DNA from: Cocleimonas sp.
GTDB taxonomy: Bacteria > Pseudomonadota > Gammaproteobacteria > Thiotrichales > Thiotrichaceae
NCBI GenBank assembly: GCA_023145535.1
Contig: JAGLDQ010000076.1
Location: 1-8,071, forward strand
Direction of reading: 5' to 3'
DNA: 8,071 nt
The stretch's first letter is position 1. The number at the start of each line of letters is the position of its first letter. The translations under genes were made by a program, and so were the position numbers. Below, in pieces: positions 1 to 6,493 of this stretch. The notes under the pieces were generated by a model. It saw only the letters and a program-made list of their open reading frames with translations, did not search any database and was not told where the DNA came from.

Positions 1-1317
1 AAGGCGGTGTTATGCGCTGGGTTACACATTACATTTACTGAAGAAGCAAAAAATGAAACCACCGAATGGTTTTATGAGGATGGTCTTAATGACTATCTGA
101 TGGATAGTGTTAAAGCATTTGAAACGCTGCCTGAAAATGCTTTTTTAGGCAAGGTTAATAATGAAGGCGAAAGGGTTGATTGGGCTTTTTTATGGCTGCC
201 TGAAGGCGGTGATCTCATACAAGAAAGCTATGTCAACCTTATCCCTACCACGCAAGGCGGTACGCATGTTAATGGCTTGCGTACCGGAATCACGGATGCA
301 TTGCGTGAGTTCTGTGAGTTTAGAAATTTATTGCCACGCGGTCTTAAATTAACCCCTGATGATATCTGGGATAAACTCGCGTTTGTGTTATCCATAAAAA
401 TACAAGATCCACAGTTCGCAGGTCAAACAAAAGAGCGTTTATCTTCTCGCACCGCCGCAAAACTAGTGACGAATGCCGTTAAAGATGCCTTTAGCCTCTA
501 CTTAAATCATCATGCGGAAACGGGTGATTTAATCGCAGAGCATGTGATTAATAATGCACAAAAACGCCAGCGCGCTAGTAAAAAAGTAGTGCGTAAGAAA
601 ATATCCAGCGGCCCTGCCTTACCAGGAAAATTATCAGATTGCTCCTCACAAGATTTATCACAAACAGAATTATTTTTAGTGGAAGGCGATTCGGCAGGAG
701 GGTCTGCAAAGCAGGCACGGAGTCGTGAATTTCAAGCCATTATGCCTTTACGTGGTAAAATCCTAAACACATGGGAAGTCCATTCAGATCAAGTGCTTGC
801 TTCGCAGGAAATTCATGATATTTCGGTCGCGCTTGGCATTGAACCCGCCTCTGATGATCTCAGTAGCTTGCGTTATGGCAAGGTTTGTATACTCGCTGAT
901 GCAGATTCTGACGGCGCACATATTGCCACCTTGCTGTGCGCCCTCTTTGTTAAACACTTTAAAGCGTTAGTGGTCGCGGGGCATGTTTATATTGCGATGC
1001 CGCCCTTATATCGGGTTGATATTGGTAAAAAAATTGAATATGCGCTGGATGAATCGGAGCGTCAGGCTATTTTAGATCGTATTGAAAAAGAGAAGTTAAA
1101 AGGCAAGATAACCATTACGCGTTTTAAGGGGTTAGGTGAAATGAACCCATTACAACTGCGTGAGACGACGATGAACCCAGATACACGTCGATTAGTGCAA
1201 TTGACGTTAAATGATCCCGAAAAAACGGACAGCATAATGAATATGCTACTATCACGTAAACGCGCACAAGATCGTAAAGCTTGGCTAGAAGACAAGGGTA
1301 ATCTTGCCATGCTGTAG
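1..1317 (+). CDS. parE: DNA topoisomerase IV subunit B (ParE), 5'-truncated by the window edge
   Basis: ParE is the ATPase/TOPRIM subunit of topoisomerase IV, which with ParC decatenates replicated chromosomes. The frame is open from base 1 (Lys-Ala-Val...), so the apparent GTG start at 7 is an internal valine and the N-terminal ATPase domain lies outside the window. 438 codons plus the TAA/TAG-type stop are present; E. coli ParE is about 630 residues. Visible landmarks are the transducer segment with LWLPEGG, GGTHVNGLR and DPQFAGQTKERLSS, the TOPRIM glutamate in EGDSAGGSA (Glu at bases 682-684), the metal-binding DADSDG (898-915) and the C-terminal RFKGLGEMNP and ETTMNPDTRR. These read like E. 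coli ParE almost residue for residue. ParE is preferred over GyrB because the C-terminal part is compact, with no large insertion after the TOPRIM core, and the protein ends in the ParE-like RKAWLEDKGN. No clear terminator follows the stop. Confidence 0.96.
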   Translation, partial: KAVLCAGLHITFTEEAKNETTEWFYEDGLNDYLMDSVKAFETLPENAFLGKVNNEGERVDWAFLWLPEGGDLIQESYVNLIPTTQGGTHVNGLRTGITDALREFCEFRNLLPRGLKLTPDDIWDKLAFVLSIKIQDPQFAGQTKERLSSRTAAKLVTNAVKDAFSLYLNHHAETGDLIAEHVINNAQKRQRASKKVVRKKISSGPALPGKLSDCSSQDLSQTELFLVEGDSAGGSAKQARSREFQAIMPLRGKILNTWEVHSDQVLASQEIHDISVALGIEPASDDLSSLRYGKVCILADADSDGAHIATLLCALFVKHFKALVVAGHVYIAMPPLYRVDIGKKIEYALDESERQAILDRIEKEKLKGKITITRFKGLGEMNPLQLRETTMNPDTRRLVQLTLNDPEKTDSIMNMLLSRKRAQDRKAWLEDKGNLAML

Positions 1318-1637
1318 AAATAAAAAACAAACAGGCAATCGTATCGAACTAAAGATGAGGTTCAAAGACAAATGATTAGGATCAAATGTGATTGATTGTT
1401 TTCTGCTATAACTTTCCAATAATCTGGTACTAAAACTCAGTATAAAGATAATAGATTGACAAAATAGTAAGAAAAAACAACCAAACAGACGATATTTTCC
1501 GATGAAAACAACGAATCAGGATGTACAAACAATCCAGCCTATTGCTAAACTAGACTGATTGTACAGCGAATGATAAGTTAGCTGCACTAACAAGGATGAA
1601 AAGCAAACAACGTAATCTTTTGACGCGGTGTTTTTTC

Positions 1638-1658
1638 CTAAGTTGATATTCACCTTAG
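1638..1658. promoter_or_regulatory. 21-bp operator-like imperfect palindrome upstream of the GH-like gene
   Basis: The left arm CTAAGTTGA and right arm TCACCTTAG flank a central TAT. The reverse complement of the right arm is CTAAGGTGA, so 8 of 9 positions match. The dyad ends about 50 bases before the ATG at 1710 and overlaps a TTGATA that could be a -35 box. That length, symmetry and position suit a dimeric repressor or activator site. I do not recognise the motif, and no regulator gene is adjacent. The sequence shows the symmetry; the role is inferred. Confidence 0.45.
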
Positions 1659-1670
1659 AATTGATAAACT
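1643..1670 (+). promoter_or_regulatory. candidate sigma-70-type promoter for the GH-like gene
   Basis: TTGATA (1643-1648, 5 of 6 to the -35 consensus) is followed after 16 bases by TAAACT (1665-1670, 4 of 6 to the -10 consensus). Transcription would start near 1677, giving a leader of about 30 bases with the AAGGA ribosome site at 1699-1703. The -10 match is mediocre in AT-rich DNA, so this is tentative. If real, the palindrome at 1638-1658 covers the -35 element. Confidence 0.3.
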
Positions 1671-1709
1671 CTAACCGCACAACCATCACCAAAGAAAAAA
1701 GGAATACTT

Positions 1710-3407
1710 ATGCGCGCAACGAAATACGCAACATGGATGATAAGTAAAGCTCTAATCTTTCTCACCATTATTGGTCTCACTAGCACGGTACAAGCCAATC
1801 CAGGAAATCGCCTTGGCATCAATGTAAGTCCCTTACACAAACTCACCTCCTCCGTCCCCTTTATTGATATTTTTAAAGTATCACGTGGTTGGATCACTTC
1901 TTGTGAGTTTAACTGGCAAAAAAACCATGCCATTGATCCAGGTTGTACTAAGCGCACCGCATTTAATACCAATGAATCGCACTTAGTCTCATTGGATCGC
2001 AATGGTTGGGTTAAGCGTCTTCCCAGTCGTGGTGAATCGCCCACTTTTACGACAGTGAATAGTATTTGGGATATGCCATCACATTTTCCACTGGGTGACT
2101 ATTTTGTACTCTACGAAGGCGATGGTGATATTTCAGTTCATGGTGATATTGATGTCAAACAACAACGCCCTGGCCGCATTGATTTTAAACTCAAATCTGC
2201 CAAAGGTCTGCGTATCCATCTAAAATCCATTAATCCTCGTAACTATATTCGTAACATTAAGGTTATTCCTAAGAAATACGAAAGCATTTATCGTACACAG
2301 CAATTTAATCCTGAATATCTCCGTACCATTCGCCCCTTTAACGCTTTGCGCTTTATGCCTTGGCAAAATACCAAAGACACACAACTAAGAAATTGGAATG
2401 GACGCACAACCCCAGCGCATGCACATTATTACAATAATGCAGGCGTACCCGTAGAGACAATGATTGACCTTGTTAATACCATTAACGCTGATCCATGGTT
2501 TTCTATGCCACATTTAGCCAGCAATGGTTTTATTACTAATTTTGCGCGCACCGTTAAGCAGCGCTTAAAGCCAGGGCGCAAGGTGTATGTCGAACATTCC
2601 AATGAAGTCTGGAATATGATGTACCCTGCAACCCATCATGCGGCGAGAGAAGGGCTTAAATTATGGCCTAGAGCCTATCCAAAGCTCAATATGAATAGCC
2701 GTAAAATGAAGCTGGCGCTCAACTATTTAGGGAAGCGAACGAAAGAGATCTGTGGCATATGGAAGCGGACATTTGGCGGCCGTCGTAACGATGTGGTTTG
2801 TGTGCTGTCATCCTATGCGGGTGGCCCAACACTTGGTGAAGAAGCATTAAGTTGTCCATTGGTTGGTGGTCAACCTTGCTCTAAGTCCATTGATGCTTAT
2901 GCCGTTGGCCCTTATTTTGGTGATTATATTGCACGTATTGAAAACCGCAATTTACTACGTGGTTGGTCACGCCAAGGGGGGCGTGGTATGAATAACTTAT
3001 TTACCGAGCTACTACGCGGTGGATTAGTGAGAGACCAATATCCAGGTGGTGCAATGGAGCGCCTCACCGAAGTACGTATCAAGCCAAATGTTAAGCTTGC
3101 ACGTAAGCATGGCCTAAAGTTATTGGCCTATGAAGGGGGGCAACATTTATTACGTGTTGACCGTCCTCATGTCATTCATGATGAGAAAATCTTTGAGTTC
3201 TTCGCGAAAGCTAATAAGCATCCCCGTATGGCGCAAGCTTATAGCCGATATTTAAACACGTGGAGAAACCAAGGAGGTGGACTGCTCATGCACTTTAATG
3301 GTATTGCAACAATTAATAATCACAGCTATTTTGGTATGCTTGATAATGTTGAACAGCACTCATCACCCAAATATAATGCGTTGATTGGCTTTTTGCGGGG
3401 TCGTTAG
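1710..3407 (+). CDS. secreted clan GH-A-like glycoside hydrolase / cellulose-binding-type protein
   Basis: The 565-residue product starts at an ATG with AAGGA 6 bases upstream. Residues 1-29 form a signal peptide: basic start, hydrophobic ISKALIFLTIIGL, and VQA before Asn30 as a probable cleavage site, so the protein is exported. Residues about 30-190 look beta-rich (FVLYEGDGDISVHGD, then RIDFKLK and RIHLKSI). From about 205 a TIM-barrel-like region begins: RFMPW (214-218), ADPWFSMPH (260-268), then VEHSNEVWN, whose Asn298-Glu299 match the Asn-Glu acid/base signature of clan GH-A, and LLAYEGGQH, where Glu475 is the expected nucleophile. I recall this architecture from large secreted bacterial proteins often labelled cellulose-binding domain protein; that naming is weakly grounded. 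A polysaccharide substrate is inferred and its identity is unknown. The gene stands alone, with a long leader and palindrome before it and a strong hairpin after it. The mature protein is rich in Arg and Lys. Confidence 0.7.
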   Translation: MRATKYATWMISKALIFLTIIGLTSTVQANPGNRLGINVSPLHKLTSSVPFIDIFKVSRGWITSCEFNWQKNHAIDPGCTKRTAFNTNESHLVSLDRNGWVKRLPSRGESPTFTTVNSIWDMPSHFPLGDYFVLYEGDGDISVHGDIDVKQQRPGRIDFKLKSAKGLRIHLKSINPRNYIRNIKVIPKKYESIYRTQQFNPEYLRTIRPFNALRFMPWQNTKDTQLRNWNGRTTPAHAHYYNNAGVPVETMIDLVNTINADPWFSMPHLASNGFITNFARTVKQRLKPGRKVYVEHSNEVWNMMYPATHHAAREGLKLWPRAYPKLNMNSRKMKLALNYLGKRTKEICGIWKRTFGGRRNDVVCVLSSYAGGPTLGEEALSCPLVGGQPCSKSIDAYAVGPYFGDYIARIENRNLLRGWSRQGGRGMNNLFTELLRGGLVRDQYPGGAMERLTEVRIKPNVKLARKHGLKLLAYEGGQHLLRVDRPHVIHDEKIFEFFAKANKHPRMAQAYSRYLNTWRNQGGGLLMHFNGIATINNHSYFGMLDNVEQHSSPKYNALIGFLRGR

Positions 3408-3435
3408 AAAAGAGCAAATACAATCGCTTTAATTT

Positions 3436-3508
3436 AAGCCACGAAATTCACTTCCTGCGCGAAATAAAAAATATTTTTTTGTGTAGGGAGTGAGTTTCGT
3501 GGTTTTTT
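3436..3508 (+). terminator. long hairpin with T-tract between the GH-like gene and murI
   Basis: The arm CCACGAAATTCACTTCCT (3439-3456) pairs with AGGGAGTGAGTTTCGTGG (3485-3502). The two positions that are not Watson-Crick pairs are G-U wobbles in the RNA. The intervening bases continue the stem: GCGCGAAA (3457-3464) pairs with 3477-3484 through alternating C-G, G-U and A-U pairs, and then two more A-U pairs close a 6-base apical loop (3468-3473). The outer AAG (3436-3438) can pair with the first Ts. Six Ts follow (3503-3508). This is a good Rho-independent terminator shape for the upstream gene, though unusually long. It leaves only 13 bases before the murI ATG. Confidence 0.75.
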
Positions 3509-3521
3509 GTTTCTAAGTCTT

Positions 3522-4328
3522 ATGAAAAATAATGATATTAACATCAACCCTATTGGTGTCTTTGACTCTGGAGTGGGGGGGTTATCTGTTCTGCATGAAA
3601 TTCATAAACTCCTTCCTCATGAAGAGCTTATCTATATCGCAGACTCCCAACATGCGCCTTATGGAGACCGAAGCATTCAGCATGTACAATCCCGATCACA
3701 GAAAATCGCAGACTTTCTACTGACTAAAAATATTAAAGCACTCGTTGTTGCCTGCAATACCGCAACGGCTGAAGCGGTAGATTTGCTGAGAGAACAGCTT
3801 TCTATTCCCGTCATTGGTCTAGAACCCGCCATTAAACCAGGGGTTAAAATCAGTAAAACAGGCGTTATTGGTGTCTTAGCAACACAGCGCACGATTCAGA
3901 GTGAACGCCTCTATTCGTTAACGATTAAGCATGCTCCGCATACCAAAGTAATCGCCCAAGCTTGCCCTGGATTAGTAGAAAAAGTCGAAGCGAACCATTT
4001 AGACCGCTACGATACACGCTTGCTCATCAAAAAATACACCGCTCCATTATTAGAACAAAATGCGGATGCCATCATCCTTGGATGCACTCACTATCCTTTT
4101 TTAAGTAAAACCATTCGCATGATCGTCGGTAAAGAAATACAACTAATCGAAACAGGTAAACCGGTCGCACGACAGTTACAGCGTATCTTGCGGCAACAAC
4201 ACCTCTTTAATAGCCGCAATCATAGAGGGATGATTCAATTTTATAACAGTAGCGATCTCAACCAACATAAAAATACAATGCAGCAACTATGGCTAAAAAA
4301 AATTAAGGTCTTCTCTCTGTCAATATAG
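3522..4328 (+). CDS. murI: glutamate racemase (MurI)
   Basis: MurI interconverts L- and D-glutamate in the cytoplasm, supplying D-Glu for the MurD step of peptidoglycan synthesis, by a cofactor-free two-base mechanism using two cysteines. Both are present: Cys78 in VVACNTATA and Cys188 in LGCTHYPF. Asp15 in FDSGVGGLSV, the IADSQHAPYGD loop and the central IGLEPAIKPG are also family signatures. The product is 268 residues, normal for MurI. I chose ATG 3522 (MKNNDININPIGVFDSG). A TTG at 3507 would add five residues but lies inside the T-tract of the preceding hairpin. Neither start has a well-placed ribosome site; AGGGAG at 3485-3490 is too distant and is paired in the hairpin. Seven consecutive Gs at 3575-3581 encode part of the GVGG motif. 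Confidence 0.95.
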   Translation: MKNNDININPIGVFDSGVGGLSVLHEIHKLLPHEELIYIADSQHAPYGDRSIQHVQSRSQKIADFLLTKNIKALVVACNTATAEAVDLLREQLSIPVIGLEPAIKPGVKISKTGVIGVLATQRTIQSERLYSLTIKHAPHTKVIAQACPGLVEKVEANHLDRYDTRLLIKKYTAPLLEQNADAIILGCTHYPFLSKTIRMIVGKEIQLIETGKPVARQLQRILRQQHLFNSRNHRGMIQFYNSSDLNQHKNTMQQLWLKKIKVFSLSI

Positions 4329-4389
4329 CCCTTCATGGATAACAATTTGATAAAAGGGAGCAAAAACAACCAAGCTAAGCATAATGCTC

Positions 4390-4418
4390 TATAATCTATT
4401 GGCACATTATTTTATAAT
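4390..4418 (+). promoter_or_regulatory. candidate -10 boxes upstream of the DUF3426 gene
   Basis: Two exact TATAAT hexamers lie at 4390-4395 and 4413-4418, 33-61 bases before the ATG at 4451. Neither has a recognisable -35 element 16-18 bases upstream, and the surroundings are very AT-rich. The gap of about 120 bases after murI makes a promoter for the DUF3426-dusB-fis group plausible here, but which box is used, if either, cannot be told. Confidence 0.25.
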
Positions 4419-4450
4419 TTAACGCATACTATAAAAAACTGATTTAATCT

Positions 4451-5098
4451 ATGTACACACAATGCACACATTGCGGCGCTGTTTTCCGCGTAAAAATGAA
4501 AGAGTTAACCGTTGCTCAAGGGAAATTACGTTGTGGCGAATGTGATGGCGTGTTTGTCGCAACGGAGACCCTTACAACCACGTTACCAAGGAAGGAAACA
4601 CTCACTCAGGAAGAAAGAGAAAGGGAAGAAGATGGCATCATTGATCCCGATGTATTGACACCAAAATACAAACGATCAACCGCAAAATATACGTTTAGCA
4701 CTGTACAAGTTTTAACGGTACTTGCTTTAGCATCCATTTTAATAGCTCAATTTTTATACTCCAATAAAAACTGGCTGACAGGTGAATTAACACGTAATCC
4801 AAAACAAGTAAAAATGATCAGTAGAAATATTATTAGCCATCCCAATGATAATGGCGTATTACTTATTTCGGCCTCCATCGAAAATAAGGCTAAACATGCA
4901 CAACCTTACCCCTATGTTGAAGTGACCTTTTTAGATAATAAAGAAAATACCATTGCATTAAGACGTTTCAAACCAGCTGAATACCTTCAGCATTACGCTG
5001 AAAATGATATTTTTCCTCCTAATAAAGAAACATCACTCCAGCTAAAGATTGCTGACCCAGGTAAAAAGGCTACTCGTTTTAATTTTAAGTTTATGTGA
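4451..5098 (+). CDS. DUF3426 / MJ0042-type zinc-ribbon single-pass membrane protein
   Basis: The 215-residue product begins with a zinc ribbon of the MJ0042 type: Cys5-x2-Cys8 and Cys28-x2-Cys31 (CTHC...CGEC), expected to bind one zinc ion. An acidic, charged linker follows (about 45-75, EEREREED). One transmembrane helix lies at about 83-103 (VQVLTVLALASILIAQFLY). The C-terminal DUF3426 domain (about 115-215) is a predicted beta-sandwich ending LQLKIADPGKKATRFNFKF. Orientation should be cytoplasmic zinc ribbon and periplasmic DUF3426 domain (inferred). The biochemical role of the family is not established. It is a known gammaproteobacterial neighbour of dusB and fis, usually next to prmA, which is absent here; murI lies upstream instead. 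The start is supported by the family pattern of Cys residues right after MYTQ; no good ribosome site is visible. Confidence 0.88.
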   Translation: MYTQCTHCGAVFRVKMKELTVAQGKLRCGECDGVFVATETLTTTLPRKETLTQEEREREEDGIIDPDVLTPKYKRSTAKYTFSTVQVLTVLALASILIAQFLYSNKNWLTGELTRNPKQVKMISRNIISHPNDNGVLLISASIENKAKHAQPYPYVEVTFLDNKENTIALRRFKPAEYLQHYAENDIFPPNKETSLQLKIADPGKKATRFNFKFM

Positions 5099-5161
5099 TA
5101 GCGGATTATCCATAAGGCAATGATTCATCTCCATCGATTGGTTTTTTTTAAATTTTTCTTC

Positions 5162-5189
5162 ATGGAGGACTAGAAAATTTCACCTCCAT
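5162..5189 (+). promoter_or_regulatory. SD-like / anti-SD-like hairpin in the dusB leader
   Basis: ATGGAGG (5162-5168) is perfectly complementary to CCTCCAT (5183-5189) across a 14-base loop. The left arm contains a strong Shine-Dalgarno-like GGAGGA, but the dusB ATG lies 35 bases past it, too far for normal use. No U-tract follows, so it is not a terminator. It could be a leader element affecting dusB translation, or the SD of an upstream alternative start. The pairing is visible; any regulatory role is inference. Confidence 0.35.
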
Positions 5190-5203
5190 TATTGTTGTAC
5201 TTT

Positions 5204-6238
5204 ATGATAAATCCACTTTATATTGGCCCCCATAAACTCAAGAGCAATTTATTACTGGCTCCAATGGCGGGCATTACTGATCGTCCTTATCGGGATATAT
5301 GCCGCTCTTTTGGAGCAGGGTTAACAACAGCTGAAATGATTAGCTCAGATGTTAGTTTATGGGGAACTCAAAAATCATCCTCACGCTTAATATCAAAGGA
5401 TGAAACAGAGCCGCGCTGCGCCCAAATTGTTGGTATAGACCCTAACAGTATGGCAGAGGCTGCCAAACGTTGTGCCGATCAGGGAATACAGATTATTGAT
5501 ATTAATCTAGGCTGTCCTGCAAAAAAAGTGTGTAATAAGGCCGCTGGATCTGCTTTGTTACAATACCCAGATCAAGTAGAGGCTATTTTAACCAAGGTTG
5601 TATCCGCCGTTGATATACCCGTAATGGTTAAAATACGAACAGGTTGGTCTAATAAAAACAAAAATGCGGTACAAATTGCCACGATTGCTGAACAATCTGG
5701 GGTCAGCGCCCTCTCTATTCATGGTCGTACAAGAGAAGAAGGTTTTTCTGGACATGCTGAATACGAAACAATTCGTTTGGTAAAACAACAAATATCAATC
5801 CCTGTTTTTGCAAATGGTGATATTAAAACCATCCATGATGCAGAGCATATTCTGAACTATACTAAAGCTGATGGTTTGCTACTAGGTAGAATTACGCGAG
5901 GAAAACCTTGGATTTTTTCAGAAATAAATCATTATTTAACGACAAAAACAGTCAAAAAACCTTTATCAAGCAGCAAACAAATTCAAACGGCTTTGAGCCA
6001 CATTTATACCATTCATCGCCATTATAATTCAGCTCTTCGCGTGCGGATGGCGAACAAGCATATAGCTTGCTATTTAAACATTATGAGTACGCAACATACT
6101 ATTAGTAAAGATATTTTAACCAATATCTTTACGGCTAAAAATTCTTCTCAGCAACTAGAAAAATTCTCTAACGCGCTAGAAGCATTAACCGATTCTCCCA
6201 AAACCCGCGACTCAGTAACAAAGGTAGTAAAATTATGA
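5204..6238 (+). CDS. dusB: tRNA-dihydrouridine synthase B (DusB)
   Basis: DusB is an FMN-dependent, NADPH-using enzyme that reduces uridines to dihydrouridine in the tRNA D-loop. The TIM-barrel landmarks are all visible: APMAGITDRPYRD near the N-terminus, TTAEMISS, IIDINLGCPAKKV with the catalytic cysteine, the AGSALLQYP loop, MVKIRTGW, SIHGRTREEGFSG, FANGDI, and GLLLGR before GKPWIF. The order and wording follow E. coli DusB rather than DusA or DusC. From ATG 5204 it is 344 residues, slightly longer than E. coli DusB (321), mostly through a C-terminal extension. TTG codons at 5192 and 5195 are in frame, but ATG gives the family-like start MINPLYIGPHKLKSN. No good ribosome site precedes it; a GGAGGA farther up sits in a small hairpin. 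The stop overlaps the fis start by 4 bases, as in the conserved dusB-fis operon. Confidence 0.95.
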   Translation: MINPLYIGPHKLKSNLLLAPMAGITDRPYRDICRSFGAGLTTAEMISSDVSLWGTQKSSSRLISKDETEPRCAQIVGIDPNSMAEAAKRCADQGIQIIDINLGCPAKKVCNKAAGSALLQYPDQVEAILTKVVSAVDIPVMVKIRTGWSNKNKNAVQIATIAEQSGVSALSIHGRTREEGFSGHAEYETIRLVKQQISIPVFANGDIKTIHDAEHILNYTKADGLLLGRITRGKPWIFSEINHYLTTKTVKKPLSSSKQIQTALSHIYTIHRHYNSALRVRMANKHIACYLNIMSTQHTISKDILTNIFTAKNSSQQLEKFSNALEALTDSPKTRDSVTKVVKL

Positions 6239-6489
6239 ATACCCCCGTTAAACCTTTTACAGAAGGATCGCTTTCAGATACGACAGAGGATGCAGTAGAG
6301 GATTATCTAACATTACTTGGAGAACAAGATTCTATGAATCTTTATCGCCAAGTTATTGACGAAGTCGAGCTACCTCTTTTAAAAGCTATTATGAAACATA
6401 CACGTGGCAACCAGTCTCGTGCTGCTAATTGTCTAGGCGTTAATAGAGCAACATTACGTTCAAAATTGAAGCGTCATGGGTTACTATAG
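6235..6489 (+). CDS. fis: Fis family nucleoid-associated DNA-binding protein, short form
   Basis: Fis is a homodimeric nucleoid protein that bends DNA and, in enterics, activates rRNA promoters and assists site-specific recombination. Residues 37-84 (YRQVIDEVELPLLKAIM, TRGNQSRAANCLGVNRATL, then RSKLKRHGLL) align to the E. coli Fis core and its helix-turn-helix, here at about 60-80. Arg57, Asn59, Arg71, Thr73 and Arg75 sit where the E. coli DNA-contacting residues are. The protein is 84 residues against 98 in E. coli. The missing part is at the N-terminus, where E. coli has the mobile beta-hairpin arm that stimulates DNA invertases. The ATG overlaps the dusB TGA (ATGA), with AAGG about 10 bases upstream, so translation is probably coupled to dusB. 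Confidence 0.93.
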   Translation: MNTPVKPFTEGSLSDTTEDAVEDYLTLLGEQDSMNLYRQVIDEVELPLLKAIMKHTRGNQSRAANCLGVNRATLRSKLKRHGLL

Positions 6490-6493
6490 ATGA

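Larger units (their letters stand above)
1318..1709. other. gene-free interval between parE and the secreted GH-like gene
   Basis: About 390 bases with no credible coding frame on either strand and no recognisable RNA gene. It is AT-rich. The sequence TGTACA occurs at 1522-1527 and 1560-1565, the second preceded by GATT and the first followed by AACAATC, so the pair forms a loose inverted repeat. A GATGAAAA...ACAACG segment near 1501 recurs imperfectly near 1595. Both could be chance in such AT-rich DNA. The only strong structure is the palindrome at 1638-1658, described separately. I see no convincing terminator for parE here, so the interval probably holds the end of the parE transcript and the promoter region of the next gene. 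Confidence 0.6.

Noticed and set aside
1387..1402. TGTGA near 1387 as half of a CRP-type site
   Set aside because: The required second half-site TCACA is absent at the expected six-base spacing.
1456..1496. TTGACA at 1456-1461 as a -35 box, with GATATT at 1491 as its -10
   Set aside because: The hexamer is a perfect -35 match, but the spacing is 29 bases and no acceptable -10 occurs 16-18 bases downstream.
1655..2044. Open frame of 129 codons on the minus strand over the start of the GH-like gene
   Set aside because: It lies antisense to a gene with a clear signal peptide and family motifs, and has no recognisable domain. It is a shadow of the plus-strand coding frame.
4329..4358. CCCTT...AAGGG stem after the murI stop as a terminator
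   Set aside because: Only five pairs across a 20-base loop, with no T-tract afterwards.
4400..4415. TGGCAC at 4400-4405 as the -24 element of a sigma-54 promoter for the DUF3426 gene
   Set aside because: The bases expected to carry the -12 GC element read TTTAT, so the invariant GC is missing. A sigma-54 site is not supported.
5136..5150. Terminator before dusB formed by CCATCGATTGG and the following T-run
   Set aside because: The potential stem is only about three clean pairs. The T-run is striking, but no stable hairpin precedes it.
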